A stretch of 64,000 nucleotides of DNA from Cinnamomum chago (lineage: Eukaryota > Streptophyta > Magnoliopsida > Laurales > Lauraceae): contig CP142456.1 in the NCBI GenBank assembly GCA_038049695.1, positions 73,245,422 through 73,309,421 of the forward strand. The letters are read 5' to 3'. The translations under genes were made by a program, and so were the position numbers. The notes under the pieces were generated by a model that was not told the DNA's origin, did no database searches, and saw only the letters and a list, made by a program, of their open reading frames with translations. This document shows positions 24,339 to 34,661 of this stretch, piece after piece (the first letter of the stretch is position 1; the number at the start of each line of letters is the position of its first letter).

Positions 24339-24642
24339 CGCCTTATCTCTTCACCTTGCAATTTCTTTCTTTATCTCATTCCTTGGTTGTGGGACCCATT
24401 TCATCCATTTCCTACAAGCAAAAGCGAATTACAATTTAAAATGATAATTTTGAATAAAAATCACAAATGCATGATAGTGGGCCCATAAATTAAAATGCAC
24501 ATCATTATGCATGAATGCACTACAATAAACCAAAAATGCATAAGAACATGATTTTTTTCCTTAAATGAGAATATTTTGGATTAATAAGTCCCTAAAATGG
24601 TCTAAAATGTGTATGAAAATATGCATTTTTAAGGACTTATCA

Positions 24643-26025
24643 CACACCCCAACTAACATTTTGCTAGTCCCTAGCAATAACTGTGAACAAAATGTGAGGC
24701 TTCCATCATTAGGTAGTCTATCTTAAAACTAATGAAATGCAATGAAAATGGAAATGAATGCAACGCCACTTTCGCTGGCACTCTCGATTGCATTTAGCTT
24801 ATGCAGTAAGCCCTTAAACCCCTAGGTTCCCCTTAGTGGATGAGTTGTGCCTCGTGAGGGTTTGCAATGAATTTACCGACAAAATTCTTTTTTTTTTTTT
24901 AAATAAGAATCATAGTAGAAACCTAACAAAATTAAAGGACTTTTTCAAAAGAAAATTTACGAACACCGTATATTCTCGATTCTCAGAATTTTCAAAGCAA
25001 AGGCAAATTTGAAGATCAGTTCACAAGTTCTGTCTTTCGGTGTGAAATTCTTGAAATCATGCTAAATTGATCGTGTACGGTGAAATAATGTGTATACGTA
25101 TAGCCTCAAATGATCTACCATGATTCCCATGAAAAACATTTTCAATCCAAAATTCTGGGCCACCAAACCTTAGCAAAGAAAAATAATATTCCTCTCAAGG
25201 CAACCATGGCGGCTTTCGCACTACTATTTTTTTAAATGGCCGTAACATTTTTTTTAAGGAATTCCTTTTTCTCTTTTCTCTCTTTCTTTTTTTTTCTTTT
25301 CTTTTATTTTCCTTTTTCCTTTTTGATTTTTTTTCATGGTCCCCAACAATAGGCAACCCTTTTCATGTGCCCACATTAATTCACCAGCTCTGTGGCCAAC
25401 AAGACCAGATGAATCAGGAAATTGTGAACTAAGGGTCGATTTTCCTTCATATTTTCAATCCAATCGTCAAAGAAGAACAAAAATCATAGCTTGGCATTCA
25501 GAAACTTTGAAAACATATACAAACTGTGTAAAAGTGAGGGATCAAAATTCGACACTTTTCCAAAAATCCTTTCCATAAACGAAATAGTAAACCATTGTTC
25601 TCTTATTTGCCCAAAGCACCAAAATTTCCAAAGTTCAAGGTATCTTTGTTTGATAAAAATCCTCTCAAAATTTCCTTTTTCCTAAGAACAAACAAAATAT
25701 CAGTTTTTTTTTCTTTTTCTTCTCTTTTTCTTTTTTTCGAAACCTAAAAATCAAGAACTTTTGTCTAAAGATGGACAAGTGTGCTTGTTCCCACCCCCTA
25801 ACCTATTATGAACATCGTCCTCGATGCATGTGTGAAGGAATGATATATATGAAACATGAGGAACATAAAAAGTAATGGAGGGTAAAGTATAGAAAGCACA
25901 TGGGATATGATCGAGCTACTCTCCGTCCAAAGTTAGACAAGACAACAAAAATAACAAGATAAAACCTAAACTACTAAGTATACATAATATACATAGTAAT
26001 GGGCCACTGTCAGATCCAGAGCCAA
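24643..26025 (-). other. Athila 3' non-coding region with polypurine tract
   Basis: Between integrase and the 3' LTR there is no open frame with recognisable similarity, so no envelope-like gene is supported. On the minus strand the end reads GTTGGGGTGTG directly before the LTR, a typical polypurine tract. Long polypyrimidine runs on the + strand lie at 24880-24905 and 25235-25340. Confidence 0.65.
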
Positions 26026-27406
26026 CTAATCTTGGTAGACAGGATCATCAAGAGGAATTTCTTCCTCATCAGTTGGTGATATTTCCAAGAATGGCTTCAA
26101 TCTTTGGCCATTGACTTTGAACGTCTGGCCATCCTTGGGATTATAAATCTGAACGGCACCGTATGGAAACACTTCTTTTACAATGAATGGTCCAGTCCAA
26201 AGGGAGCTAAGTTTCACAAGAAATAAATGAAGCCTAGAGTTATAAAGGAGGACCTTCTGCTCAAGGTGAAAGGATTTTCGCAGAATATTTTTATCGTGAA
26301 AAATCTTGGTCCTCTCTTTATAAATTCTTGAGTTTGCATAGGCTTCCCTACGCAACTCATCCAATTCATTTAATTGCAGTTTCCTCTTGTTCCCAACTTT
26401 ATCCATATCAAAGTGAAATTACTTAATGGCCTAATAAGCTTTGTGTTCCAGTTCCACCGGGAGGTGGCATGCTTTCCCATAGATGAGCCGGAAGGGAGAC
26501 ATTCCGATTGGAGTTTTACAAGCAATCGGGTAAGACCATAAAGCATCATTCAATCTCATTGACCAATATTTCCGATTAGGGCCTATTGTAGTATCCAATG
26601 TTCTTTTAATTTCCCGATTCGACACTTCCACTTGTCCACTGGTCTGTGGGTGGTAAGGGGTAAAGATTTTATGGGTGATCCCATACTGTTTCATCAGGGC
26701 TTCAAATGCCCGATTGGAAAAATGCAAACTCCCATCACTGATGATGGCTCGTGGAGTACCAAAACGAGAAAAGATATTTTCTTTCAGAAATTTTTGGACT
26801 GTTTTAATTAGAATCATTCTCCCGGCAGGGAATAGCCTTTATCCACTTGGACACATAGTCCATAGCCACTAAGATATAGAAATAACCAAAACTCGGTGGA
26901 AATGGACCCATAAAATCAATGCCCCATACATCAAAAGGCTCAACTACCAGAATGAGGTTCAGTGGCATCATGGTTCTTTTGGAAATTGTGCCCAAATTTT
27001 GGCAGTGATCACAGGCCTGACAAAAATCATGAGCATCACGGAACAATGAGGGCCAATAGAATCCAGACTACAGAATTTTGATAGCAGTCTTTTGTCCAGA
27101 AAAATGTCCCCCACAGGCCTGTGTATGGCAAAACGAGATGACACTGTGTTTCTCATTATCAGGCACACATCTCCTAATTATTTGGTCTGGGCAGTATTTG
27201 AACAAATATGGATCATCCCAGAAAAAATATCGAACTTGAGAAAAGAAAGAATTTCTATCTTGCTTGGTCCAATGGTCAGGAGTGTTGCCCGTAGCAAGAT
27301 AGTTTGCGATATCAGCGTACCAAAGGAATTGATGTACCGTAAAAAGATGTTCATTCGGGAAACTGTCCCGGACCGGTGTCGGTTCAATGGTGTCGAAAAG
27401 AACCAA
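26026..27406 (-). pseudogene. Athila integrase, three broken pieces
   Basis: The zinc-binding region is spread over 26968-27406 in two frames, with [13 protein letters not shown] at 26804-27046. The catalytic core follows, with [14 protein letters not shown] at the same place and FGTPRAIISDGSLHF at 26431-26817, then the YHPQTSGQVEVSNREIK block with its Glu. A C-terminal DNA-binding piece is at 26026-26406 (LYNSRLHLF...WTGPF). No single frame spans them. Confidence 0.82.
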
Positions 27407-27819
27407 CCTGATAGATGATTAGCCACAACATTCTCTACTCCCTTTTTATCCTTAATTTCTAAGTTAAATTCTTGTACTAGGGGTATCCATCTAATGAGTA
27501 TGGGCTTAGCATCCTTCTTTGAGAGAATGTGCTTTAGCGTAGAGTGATTAGTGAAGACAATAATCTTGGATCCAATCAAGTAAGACTGAAACTTGTCAAG
27601 TGCAAAGACCACTTCCAGCAGTTCTTTCTCAATGGTTGAATAGTTAATCTGTGCACTATTCAAGCTCCTACTTGCATAAGAAATCACGAAAGGTTTCTTG
27701 TCCTTTCGTTGCCCCGACACAGCCCCAACCTCATAATCGCTGGCATCACACATAATCTCAAAGGGCAAGGTCCAATCTGGAGGCTGCATAATTGGTGCGG
27801 ATGTCAGTATACTTTTCAA
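27178..27819 (-). pseudogene. Athila RNase H
   Basis: The piece starts inside the RT connection and runs through RNase H, with CDASDYEVGAVSGQRK, the block SYASRSLNSAQINYSTIEKE, and FTNHSTLKHIL. The active-site D, E and D positions can be recognised. After about 27410 the frame is shifted and the last codons are out of register with integrase. Confidence 0.8.
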
Positions 27820-27962
27820 CTTCTCAAATGCTTCTTTGCATGCCTCTGTCCATTAAATTCTGCCTCTTTGGAAAGCAGGTTACAGAGAGGTCTAGATATG
27901 GAACTAAAGTCTTTGATAAACCTCCTGTAAAAGCCTGCATGCTCTAAAAATGATCTGACATC

Positions 27963-29252
27963 TCATACAGTTTTGGGAGTGGGCAAGTTGGCGATCAAAT
28001 CTCTTTTGGACTTGTCAACTTCCAATCCTCTTTCTGACACAATGTGACCAAGGACAATTCCCTGGCGATCCATGAAATGACACTTTTTCCAATTCAGCAC
28101 AAGGTTCTTTTCTTCGCGTCTAGTGAGGACCTTTTCTAGGTTGCTCAAACAGTCCTCAAAAGAATCACCAAACACATAGAAATCGTCCATGAAGACCTCC
28201 AGAATCCGCTCCACCATATCGCTGAAAATACTCAGCATACATCTCTGAAATGTTGCAAGAGCGTTACATAACCCGAAAGGCATTCGTTGGTAAGCGAAAG
28301 TACCTAAATGACATTTAAATGTGGTCTTCTCATGGTCTTCCAAGGCGATTTCGATCTGGTTATACCCAGAGTTCCCATCTAGAAAACAGTAATAATGATG
28401 GCCAGCTACACTTTCCAAAATTTGATCCATGAAGGGTAGAGGGAAGTGATCCTTACGTGTGACTGCATTTAATTTTCTGTAGTCTATGCAAACCCTCCAC
28501 CCTGTGGGTACCCGGGTGGGGACAAGTTCATTGTGAGTGTTCTTAACTACAGTAATGCCGGCATTTTTCGAGACAACTTGAGTAGGGCTGACCCATTGAC
28601 TATCCGAGATTTGATAGATGATACCCACGTTCAGGAGCTTAAGCACCGCAGCCCTTACCACTTCCTGCATGGTAGGATTGAGCCGGCATTGCATTTGTCT
28701 ACATGGTTTAGCATCTTCTTCAAGGTAAATGCGATGCGTACACACTAAGGGGTCAATTCCCTTAATATCTGTCATATTCCAAGCAATTGCACTTCTATGT
28801 TGTTTGAGTATTTTCAATAGTTGGACCTCTTGGCCCTTAGTAAGAAGCGAAGAAATAACCATAGGATATGTTTCTTCATCCCCAAGGTAAGCATATCGCA
28901 AGTCCGATGGGAGGGGCTTCAACTCAAGCTTATGTGGATTCATCTGAGATGGAAGAGTTGTCTTATCAGATGGTACAAGGTCCTCAAAATGGGGTTTCCA
29001 TATTGCACGGGCATCCTCAACAGTGTCATTTTGAAAGTCCTTAAGATAGCCTATGTCCTCTCTAAAAAAAAGTAGCGCAACATGGGAGTTAATGCACTCC
29101 TCAAGATCATCCTCAACCAATGTATCAATAAAATCCACATCATGGTAGTTAGTTTCGCAATCCCTTGGTTGTTTGCACATTTGAAAGATATCAAGGTCCA
29201 AGGTCATGTTCCCGAAAGACAATTTGAGCCTTCCACTCTGGCAATTGATCAA
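27963..29252 (-). pseudogene. Athila reverse transcriptase
   Basis: This 429-codon open piece has the main Ty3 reverse-transcriptase blocks: WRVCIDYRKLNAVTRKDHFPLP, LDGNSGYNQI, RMPFGLCNALATFQ, the catalytic FMDDFYVFG box, and LGHIVSERGLEVDKSK. The catalytic Asp pair is intact. The frame stops at 27963 and the connection to RNase H is broken by a stop and a shift. Read alone it is one of the better preserved parts, but it lacks the rest of pol in frame. Confidence 0.88.
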
Positions 29253-29312
29253 TGCATTGGAAGTGTATAAGAATGGTCTTCCCAGAATGACTGAAATTTC
29301 ACCACTTTCATT

Positions 29313-30059
29313 TTATATTGGCTCAGTGTCCAGCACGTAAAAATCCACTGGGAAGTAAAGGTGCTCAATTTGTACCAAAATGTCTTCTATTACCCATCTC
29401 GGTTTCTTAATAGATCGATCCGTGAGTTGAAGTGTAGTTCTGGTTGGTTTTAACTCGCCAAGCCTCAGTTGTTCATAAACTGAGTAGGGTAATAGATTTA
29501 CACTCGCTCCAAGGCCTTGCAAAGCTAGACCTATCCTGTGGTTTCTAATAACACATGAGATGGTGGGGCATCCCGGATCTTTGTATTTAGGAAGAGTTAT
29601 CTGAGTCAGGTATGCACTGACCTGCTCAGTGATAAACGCTTTCTTTGGAGCATGAACCCTATGCTTAGCAGTGCAAAGATCTTTCAAGAATTTAGTGTAG
29701 GTGGGGACCTATTTAATGGCATCCAGCAGAGGAATATTGATCCTAACTTCTTTGAAAACATCGAAAATCTCTTGGTTTGGGATTTTCTGTCTGGAATAGG
29801 TCAACCTTAGAGAGAAAAGGGCAACGGGTTTGGTAGTCATGGAGTCAGGACCTTTTTCAGTGTCAACAGCAGTTTTTGCATTAGTGCTATCCTTTTCTTT
29901 CTCAAGTTTCTCATTTAAATTTGAGGAGACATGTTGTTTATGTTTTCTCAGAATCTCTTGAAGCTCTTTGTCACTGCATAGAGTGATAGCCCAAATATGC
30001 TCCCGATAGTTAGGGTCAATTACGTCGGACACTTCAAACTGGTCTTTAGGATTTGGCAA
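29313..30059 (-). pseudogene. Athila retropepsin region, active-site Asp lost
   Basis: The piece at 29313-29687 carries the Athila-type protease, recognisable from LGASVNLLPYSVYEQL and the downstream TLQLTDRSIKKP. In the family the motif is normally DLGASVNLLP. Here the aspartate position reads GLGASVNLLP, so the catalytic Asp has become Gly. A linker frame lies upstream at 29709-30059. A stop separates the two pieces. Confidence 0.8.
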
Positions 30060-30248
30060 GGGTTGGGCCGAAAAGGTTCTTTTCCCATGACCTTGAAGGC
30101 TACGTTTGATTTACTCGACAGAGGTTTCTAACCTTTGGATAGCCTGTTGATTATTCTGAATAGCCTACTGATTATTCTGAATAATCTGTTGATTATTATG
30201 CAGGCTCTGCATAAACTGCCGCTGAGATTGTATCAGCGCATTGAGTGA

Positions 30249-31645
30249 TTACTCCAATGACCTATTCTGGGCCTGTGGTGCATAAGATGTATTATGCCGT
30301 GGATTCATGTATGCACCAGAATTTGATGGTCTTTGGGGATTATACTCAGGAGTAGCAATTACTCCATTCCTCCAGCTGAAATTTGGGTGGTTCCGCCACG
30401 AAGGATTGTATGTGTTCCCCATAGTATTTGTATTGAACGACTTTTGAAAAGAATTCAAAGCGTTAGCCTGTTCCAGAATTGCTTATTATAAGGCAGGTTT
30501 AGTTGGACGATCTACCGACATATGATTTTTGGAAGTACAAATTTCACAAACCATGACTGTTCCTTGTTCTTTCCAACTCTCAAGGCTTCGACTTCTCTCG
30601 TGAGTGCCGTGAATTTGGCTTGGATGTCTATCTGGTTGTTCACATAATATAGACCTCGACTCTTAGACTGATTCAACCACCTGGAATGATCTACCCCCTC
30701 AGAGGAGGCCCATTGTTGTGCATTTTCTGCCATCAATTCCAAAAATGCCCACGCTTCACCTGGTGTTTTTTGATCGAATTGACCATTGCACATCATCTCA
30801 ATAAATTGGTGCGTCTCAGGAGTGAGGTTTTCAATGAAGATCTCAATGAGACGGTGTGTTTCATACTCATGATGTGGACATGTAAGGATAAACTCGTTGA
30901 AGCGTTCCCAACACTTAAAGTAGGGCTCTTTCTTATTTTGCCTGAACATTATGATGTCCCTATTTAAGGTGTTGGTTTTATGCTGTGGGAAAAACTTTTT
31001 AAGGAATTCGATGACACAAGCATTCCATGTATTAATTGAATTAGGCCTAAGTGTGTGGAGCCAAGCCTTAGCGTTTTCCTTTAAAGAAAAAGGAAATAAT
31101 TTGAGATTGATCACATCTGGCACCATGCATGTTTTGCAGTTGAAGTGTAGCACATACTTCATCTAATTCCCTCAAATGTAAGCATGCACTTTCAGATTCT
31201 AGCTCGTGAAACTTGGGCAGAAGTTGGATCATACCAGGTTTTTTTCATATTGACCCGCAATGGCAGGTAACACAATGCATGATGGTGTGGTGTGTCGTGC
31301 GTGGTTCAAAAGATTACATAATTTCCTTGGTGGCTGGTTCACTTCCCTACCTTGGTGGTCCCCATTTGGATTTGTGGCAGGCTCACCATTGCTGGGGTTG
31401 CTACTTGACCCACTCAACATGTTAGACAATCTCGATGGACTCAGAGATTGAGGAGAGTCGTGGATTCTTATAAGTTCTTTGATTGGGGACTCTCTTCTTT
31501 TTAACGGATGCGCTGAGTTTCTTTGCCAACTGGACTTCTTGCTCATGCACAAATGGTGTGAGCAAGTTGGAGAGAGCTTGTACTTTCTTTTTGGATTTTT
31601 AGATTTTTTTTTGAAAAACAAATCAGAAAAACCTAGCCTACACAA
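30249..31645 (-). pseudogene. Athila gag, broken
   Basis: Three open pieces on the minus strand belong to one gag. The N-terminal piece is at 31229-31645. The gag domain is at 30512-31162, with FPFSLKENAKAWL and FLKKFFPQHKT. An asparagine-rich tail lies at 30249-30458. Frameshifts and stops separate them. The sequence pattern is that of Athila/Tat gag, not of the chromovirus gags elsewhere in the window. No complete protein can be made. Confidence 0.85.
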
Positions 31646-32105
31646 GAAACAATTGAATTAATATCCTAAGGTTGAAAAGTTTCCCTAGGTTCACTAATCC
31701 GGCCCTATGAAACCAACCCGGCCAGTTCAGCCCCCAGTAAGGGTAGGATCACAAATGGACCCGTTTGAAAGACCCTTGCCTAGAATAGTCTAACTATCTC
31801 CACACTCTGGACTAGGCTTTGCTTCGACACCAAGATAATCAAGGACATCGATTTGGTCACTTTGGTTCACTTTCTTCCAAAAGGATTCAAAACAAGTTGA
31901 CAAATAACATAACTTCGCCAATTTTTAGAAAGTTTCTAAAAATTCAATGATGTGTCCTTTCTAATTAGCAATCCATGCAATTTCCTAATCCAATTTAGGG
32001 CAGTTTAACATCCATGCATGCACCTCCTATATCTAAAAGGATGCCAAAAATAACACACCTAGAAAGTCCCTTATATGGCGCTCACTGGCAACGGCGTCAA
32101 AAACT
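31646..32105 (-). other. Athila 5' leader
   Basis: This 460-bp stretch lies between the 5' LTR and the first gag-like frame. Beyond the primer-binding site I see no coding signal. Confidence 0.6.
32087..32099 (-). other. Athila primer-binding site, tRNA-Asp type
   Basis: On the minus strand this reads TGACGCCGTTGCC, one base different from the TGGCGCCGTTGCC used by Athila/Tat elements to bind tRNA-Asp. It lies 7 bases inside the 5' LTR end. Confidence 0.75.
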
Positions 32106-33668
32106 TGATCGTGAGCTCTAAGTGTAGAGCTGCGCTGCAGTAATAAACTGGTGAGACTAGGTCGATCCACAGGGAGCAATGTTGATTAAGAAACTTTCCA
32201 ACTTTTAACCTGTCCTAATTAAAATCTAAAACTAGCCTAAATAAGAAACTAATCAAATTACATCAACTTTTCAAAAATAACTAAATGTAAAAAGTTCAAT
32301 TACAATCCTTTCCAAAAATAAAAGACCTAGTCTACTAATGGAAACCTAATCTAAACAATCCTAGAATACCTAAAAACCTGCAAAAGAACACACAAATCAA
32401 ACAACCAATTTAATATGAAAAATCAAAATAAAATTTCATAAATTATATCCTACTTACCAAAACAAATTATAATGAAAATATGAATGATTTATGAGGTCCT
32501 ACATGCAAACAATGCAATTCTACACAAGTTCCTAAAAATCTGATGCACTCTGAAAAATTCTAAGCATGAAAAACCTTATGCACGGGCATGTTTTCATTGG
32601 ACTGTAGAACCTACCTAAGATCGTCTAAACCAAAACTTAATGGTTGTAATTCGAACCTTGATGATTCATGAACATAACAAAAGAAACAGAAGTGAAAAAG
32701 CAGTTCGGATGAAAAAGATATGAATGCAAGAAGATGCCTACTTGAACCAATTATGCTGCTGAAATCTGGTATGACCTTGCTGGGTACCTCTGTTTGTGCC
32801 TCTGGTTGACACGGTTCCTGAGTTTATCTTCGACTAAAATTCTGGGGTTTCAAAGTCCTAATATCTTACTTTAATTCTGCTAACTTTCAAGGAAAAATAA
32901 TATCTCTTTCCTGGTTTTCATATCACATACTTTTAGAACACAGTCAAACCAAAATTGCTGAAACAGTGCATTTTTTTTTCAATGTGCAGATTTTCCACTA
33001 TGTACCAGGTCCGAAATTAGCATTATTAATCAGTCATTAAACATTTGTGATTTCAGAAACAAAACCTATTCTAATGCAATTTCTAATTATGATGCATGAA
33101 TTATTATGAAGAAATAAATTATGCATAAACTTAAAATGCAGGAAATAAAAGAATTTGTTGGAAAATAAAAGTAGTGTTGCAAAAAGTAAAAGTAGTGAAA
33201 CTAATAAAATTTAAATGTAGTGTTGTGAAGAAAAGTAAATGTAGTTGTGTAGAATTTAAATGTCGTTCAAGTAGTAAAATTATCTTCTCAAAAATTCATT
33301 CTTAATACAATTTAGAATCACTTCAAATATGCCCTCATAAACTTGGGTTGTCAATCCAAGCACAAAAATAAGCAACATAAATAAAGCAACAAGCATAAAC
33401 CATAAGAAGAAGAATATTGAAAAAGATAACTTTTACTAACATGTAGATTCATTTACATAAGATCGAAAATAAAAATGATAGAGAAATACATGTTAGGATG
33501 GAAAAAACCTCTTCTAGATGAGAAATCCGAAGGGAGTAGTGTGGCTCTAGGACTAAGCCTCCTTGTGGAACACAATGTGAAAAATGAGAATGAAGAGGAT
33601 GGAGTGAAGAGAGGCTAGAGGGGGTTGATTTCCATGAGAAAAAGAGGGAAAGAACATCCCATGTGATG

Positions 33669-33677
33669 TTTATATAG
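33669..33677 (-). promoter_or_regulatory. Athila LTR TATA box (5' LTR)
   Basis: The minus strand reads TCTATATAAAC directly downstream of the palindromic array. This is the copy that would have driven transcription of the element. Confidence 0.65.
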
Positions 33678-33686
33678 AGTATGGAA

Positions 33687-33846
33687 TGCCTACATAGGAC
33701 ATGGGTTGCCTACATAGGACATGGGATGCATATGTAGGGCATGAGTTGCCTATATAAGGCATGAGAGGCCTATGTAGAGCATGAGTTGCCTATATAGGAT
33801 ATGGGAGGCCTATGTAGGGCATGTGTTGCCTACATAAGGCATGGGA
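33687..33846. repeat. 20-bp tandem repeat with CCTAYRTAGG palindrome, 8 units
   Basis: Eight units of 20 bp start at 33687. Cores include CCTACATAGG and CCTATATAGG. The other LTR of the same element has nine units, so the array has changed in copy number since insertion. Confidence 0.92.
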
Positions 33847-34154
33847 GGCCTTATCTCTTCTCCTTGCAATTTCTTTCTTTATCTCATTCCTTGTTTGTGA
33901 GACCCATTTTATCCATTTCCTGCAAGTAAAAGTGAATTACAATTTAAAATAATAATTTTGAATAAAAATCACAAATGCATGATAGTGGGCTCTTAAATTA
34001 AAATGCATATCATTATACGTGAATGCACTACAATAAACCAAAAATGCATAAGAACATGATTTTTTCCTTAAATGAGACTATTTTGGATTAATAAGTCCCT
34101 AAAATGGTCTAAAATGTGTGTAAAAATATGCATTTTTAAGAACTTATCAATTGG

Positions 34155-34661
34155 CACTAATGCACCCAAGTGTAGAATGTGTGGAAAAGGACGACACATC
34201 ATTCAGAGATGCTGGAGGAACACAGGTGCGTGCATTTTATATGGATTGATGGAGCACTGGGCAGCAGCCTGTCCCAAAAACCGGGGCAATTATGGAACAC
34301 CTCAGCAACTCCCTCAGCAGCCAACCAGGCCGGCACTCCCAGCTCCACCTCAGCGATTGGCACTACCAGCACCACCTCTGAGACCGCAGCAGTAGCAACA
34401 ACAACAACAACAGTAAGGGAGGCCAAGACAACAACAACAACAAGTCCAACAGCTGCCATAGCAAGCATGGAGACTTTTCGCCACGAATCTTGAGCAGGCA
34501 GAGGCAACTGGAAATGTAGTAGAGGGTACTGTTCTGATATGCTGCCATAGCAAGCATGGAGACTTTTCGCCACGAATCTTGAGCAGGCAGAGGCAACTGG
34601 AAATGTAGTAGAGGGTACTGTTCTGATATGTGCTAGAGATGCAAGGATGTTGTTTGATTCA
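34155..34661 (+). pseudogene. gag C-terminus and protease start of outermost Ty3 element
   Basis: The frame resumes with a zinc knuckle (CRMCGKGRHIIQRCW), then a proline- and glutamine-rich linker with stop codons, then residues typical of the gag-protease junction, ending ARMLFDS. In intact relatives a protease GA(T/S)HSF motif follows at once. Here the sequence changes to unrelated DNA after 34661, which marks the deletion breakpoint. One codon of the CCHC region is followed by an 89-bp duplication that shifts the frame. Confidence 0.8.
34452..34629. repeat. 89-bp perfect tandem duplication in gag remnant
   Basis: The unit at 34452-34540 recurs at 34541-34629 with no difference that I see. 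The unit length is not a multiple of three, so it shifts the frame. Identity of the two units suggests a recent event in an already dead element. Confidence 0.9.

Larger units (their letters stand above)
23968..24642 (-). repeat. Athila 3' LTR, inner part
   Basis: The LTR continues after the GGATG target duplication (23968-23972) and ends at the Athila terminal dinucleotide near 24642. It matches 33497-34149 of the other LTR. It contains a nine-unit 20-bp palindromic repeat and an adjacent TATA box. Confidence 0.9.
5443..34149 (-). mobile_element. Athila-type Ty3 retrotransposon, degenerate
   Basis: The two LTRs run inward-facing on the minus strand, with the 5' LTR at 32106-34149 and the 3' LTR split by the Copia insertion. 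The primer-binding site has the tRNA-Asp type of the Athila/Tat lineage. Gag, protease, reverse transcriptase, RNase H and integrase are in the usual Ty3 order but are broken by stops and frameshifts. The flanking target sites are TTTGG (5438-5442) and ATTGG (34150-34154), matching at four of five bases. No envelope-like frame is visible between pol and the 3' LTR. Confidence 0.9.
32106..34149 (-). repeat. Athila 5' LTR
   Basis: This is the full-length LTR of 2044 bp, TG...CA on the minus strand. The primer-binding site lies just beyond 32106. It differs from the split LTR by scattered substitutions, one fewer 20-bp repeat unit and small indels, so the insertion is older than the elements within it. 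Confidence 0.9.
1515..34661 (+). mobile_element. Outermost Ty3 chromovirus (Tekay/Del type), 3'-truncated
   Basis: A 2867-bp LTR (TGTTAC...TGACA) is followed by an initiator-Met primer-binding site and a gag frame that the Athila element splits at 5442/5443. Gag resumes at 34155 with a CCHC zinc knuckle and stops at the first residues of the protease (ends LFDS near 34661). Reverse transcriptase, integrase and the 3' LTR are absent from the window, so the element lost its 3' half by deletion. Gag carries stop codons and a tandem duplication, so it is dead. The family call rests on gag similarity to the inner, complete Tekay-type element. Confidence 0.8.

Noticed and set aside
24643..26025. 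Envelope-like gene of the Athila element
   Set aside because: No open frame of useful length or membrane-protein pattern is visible on the minus strand in this stretch.
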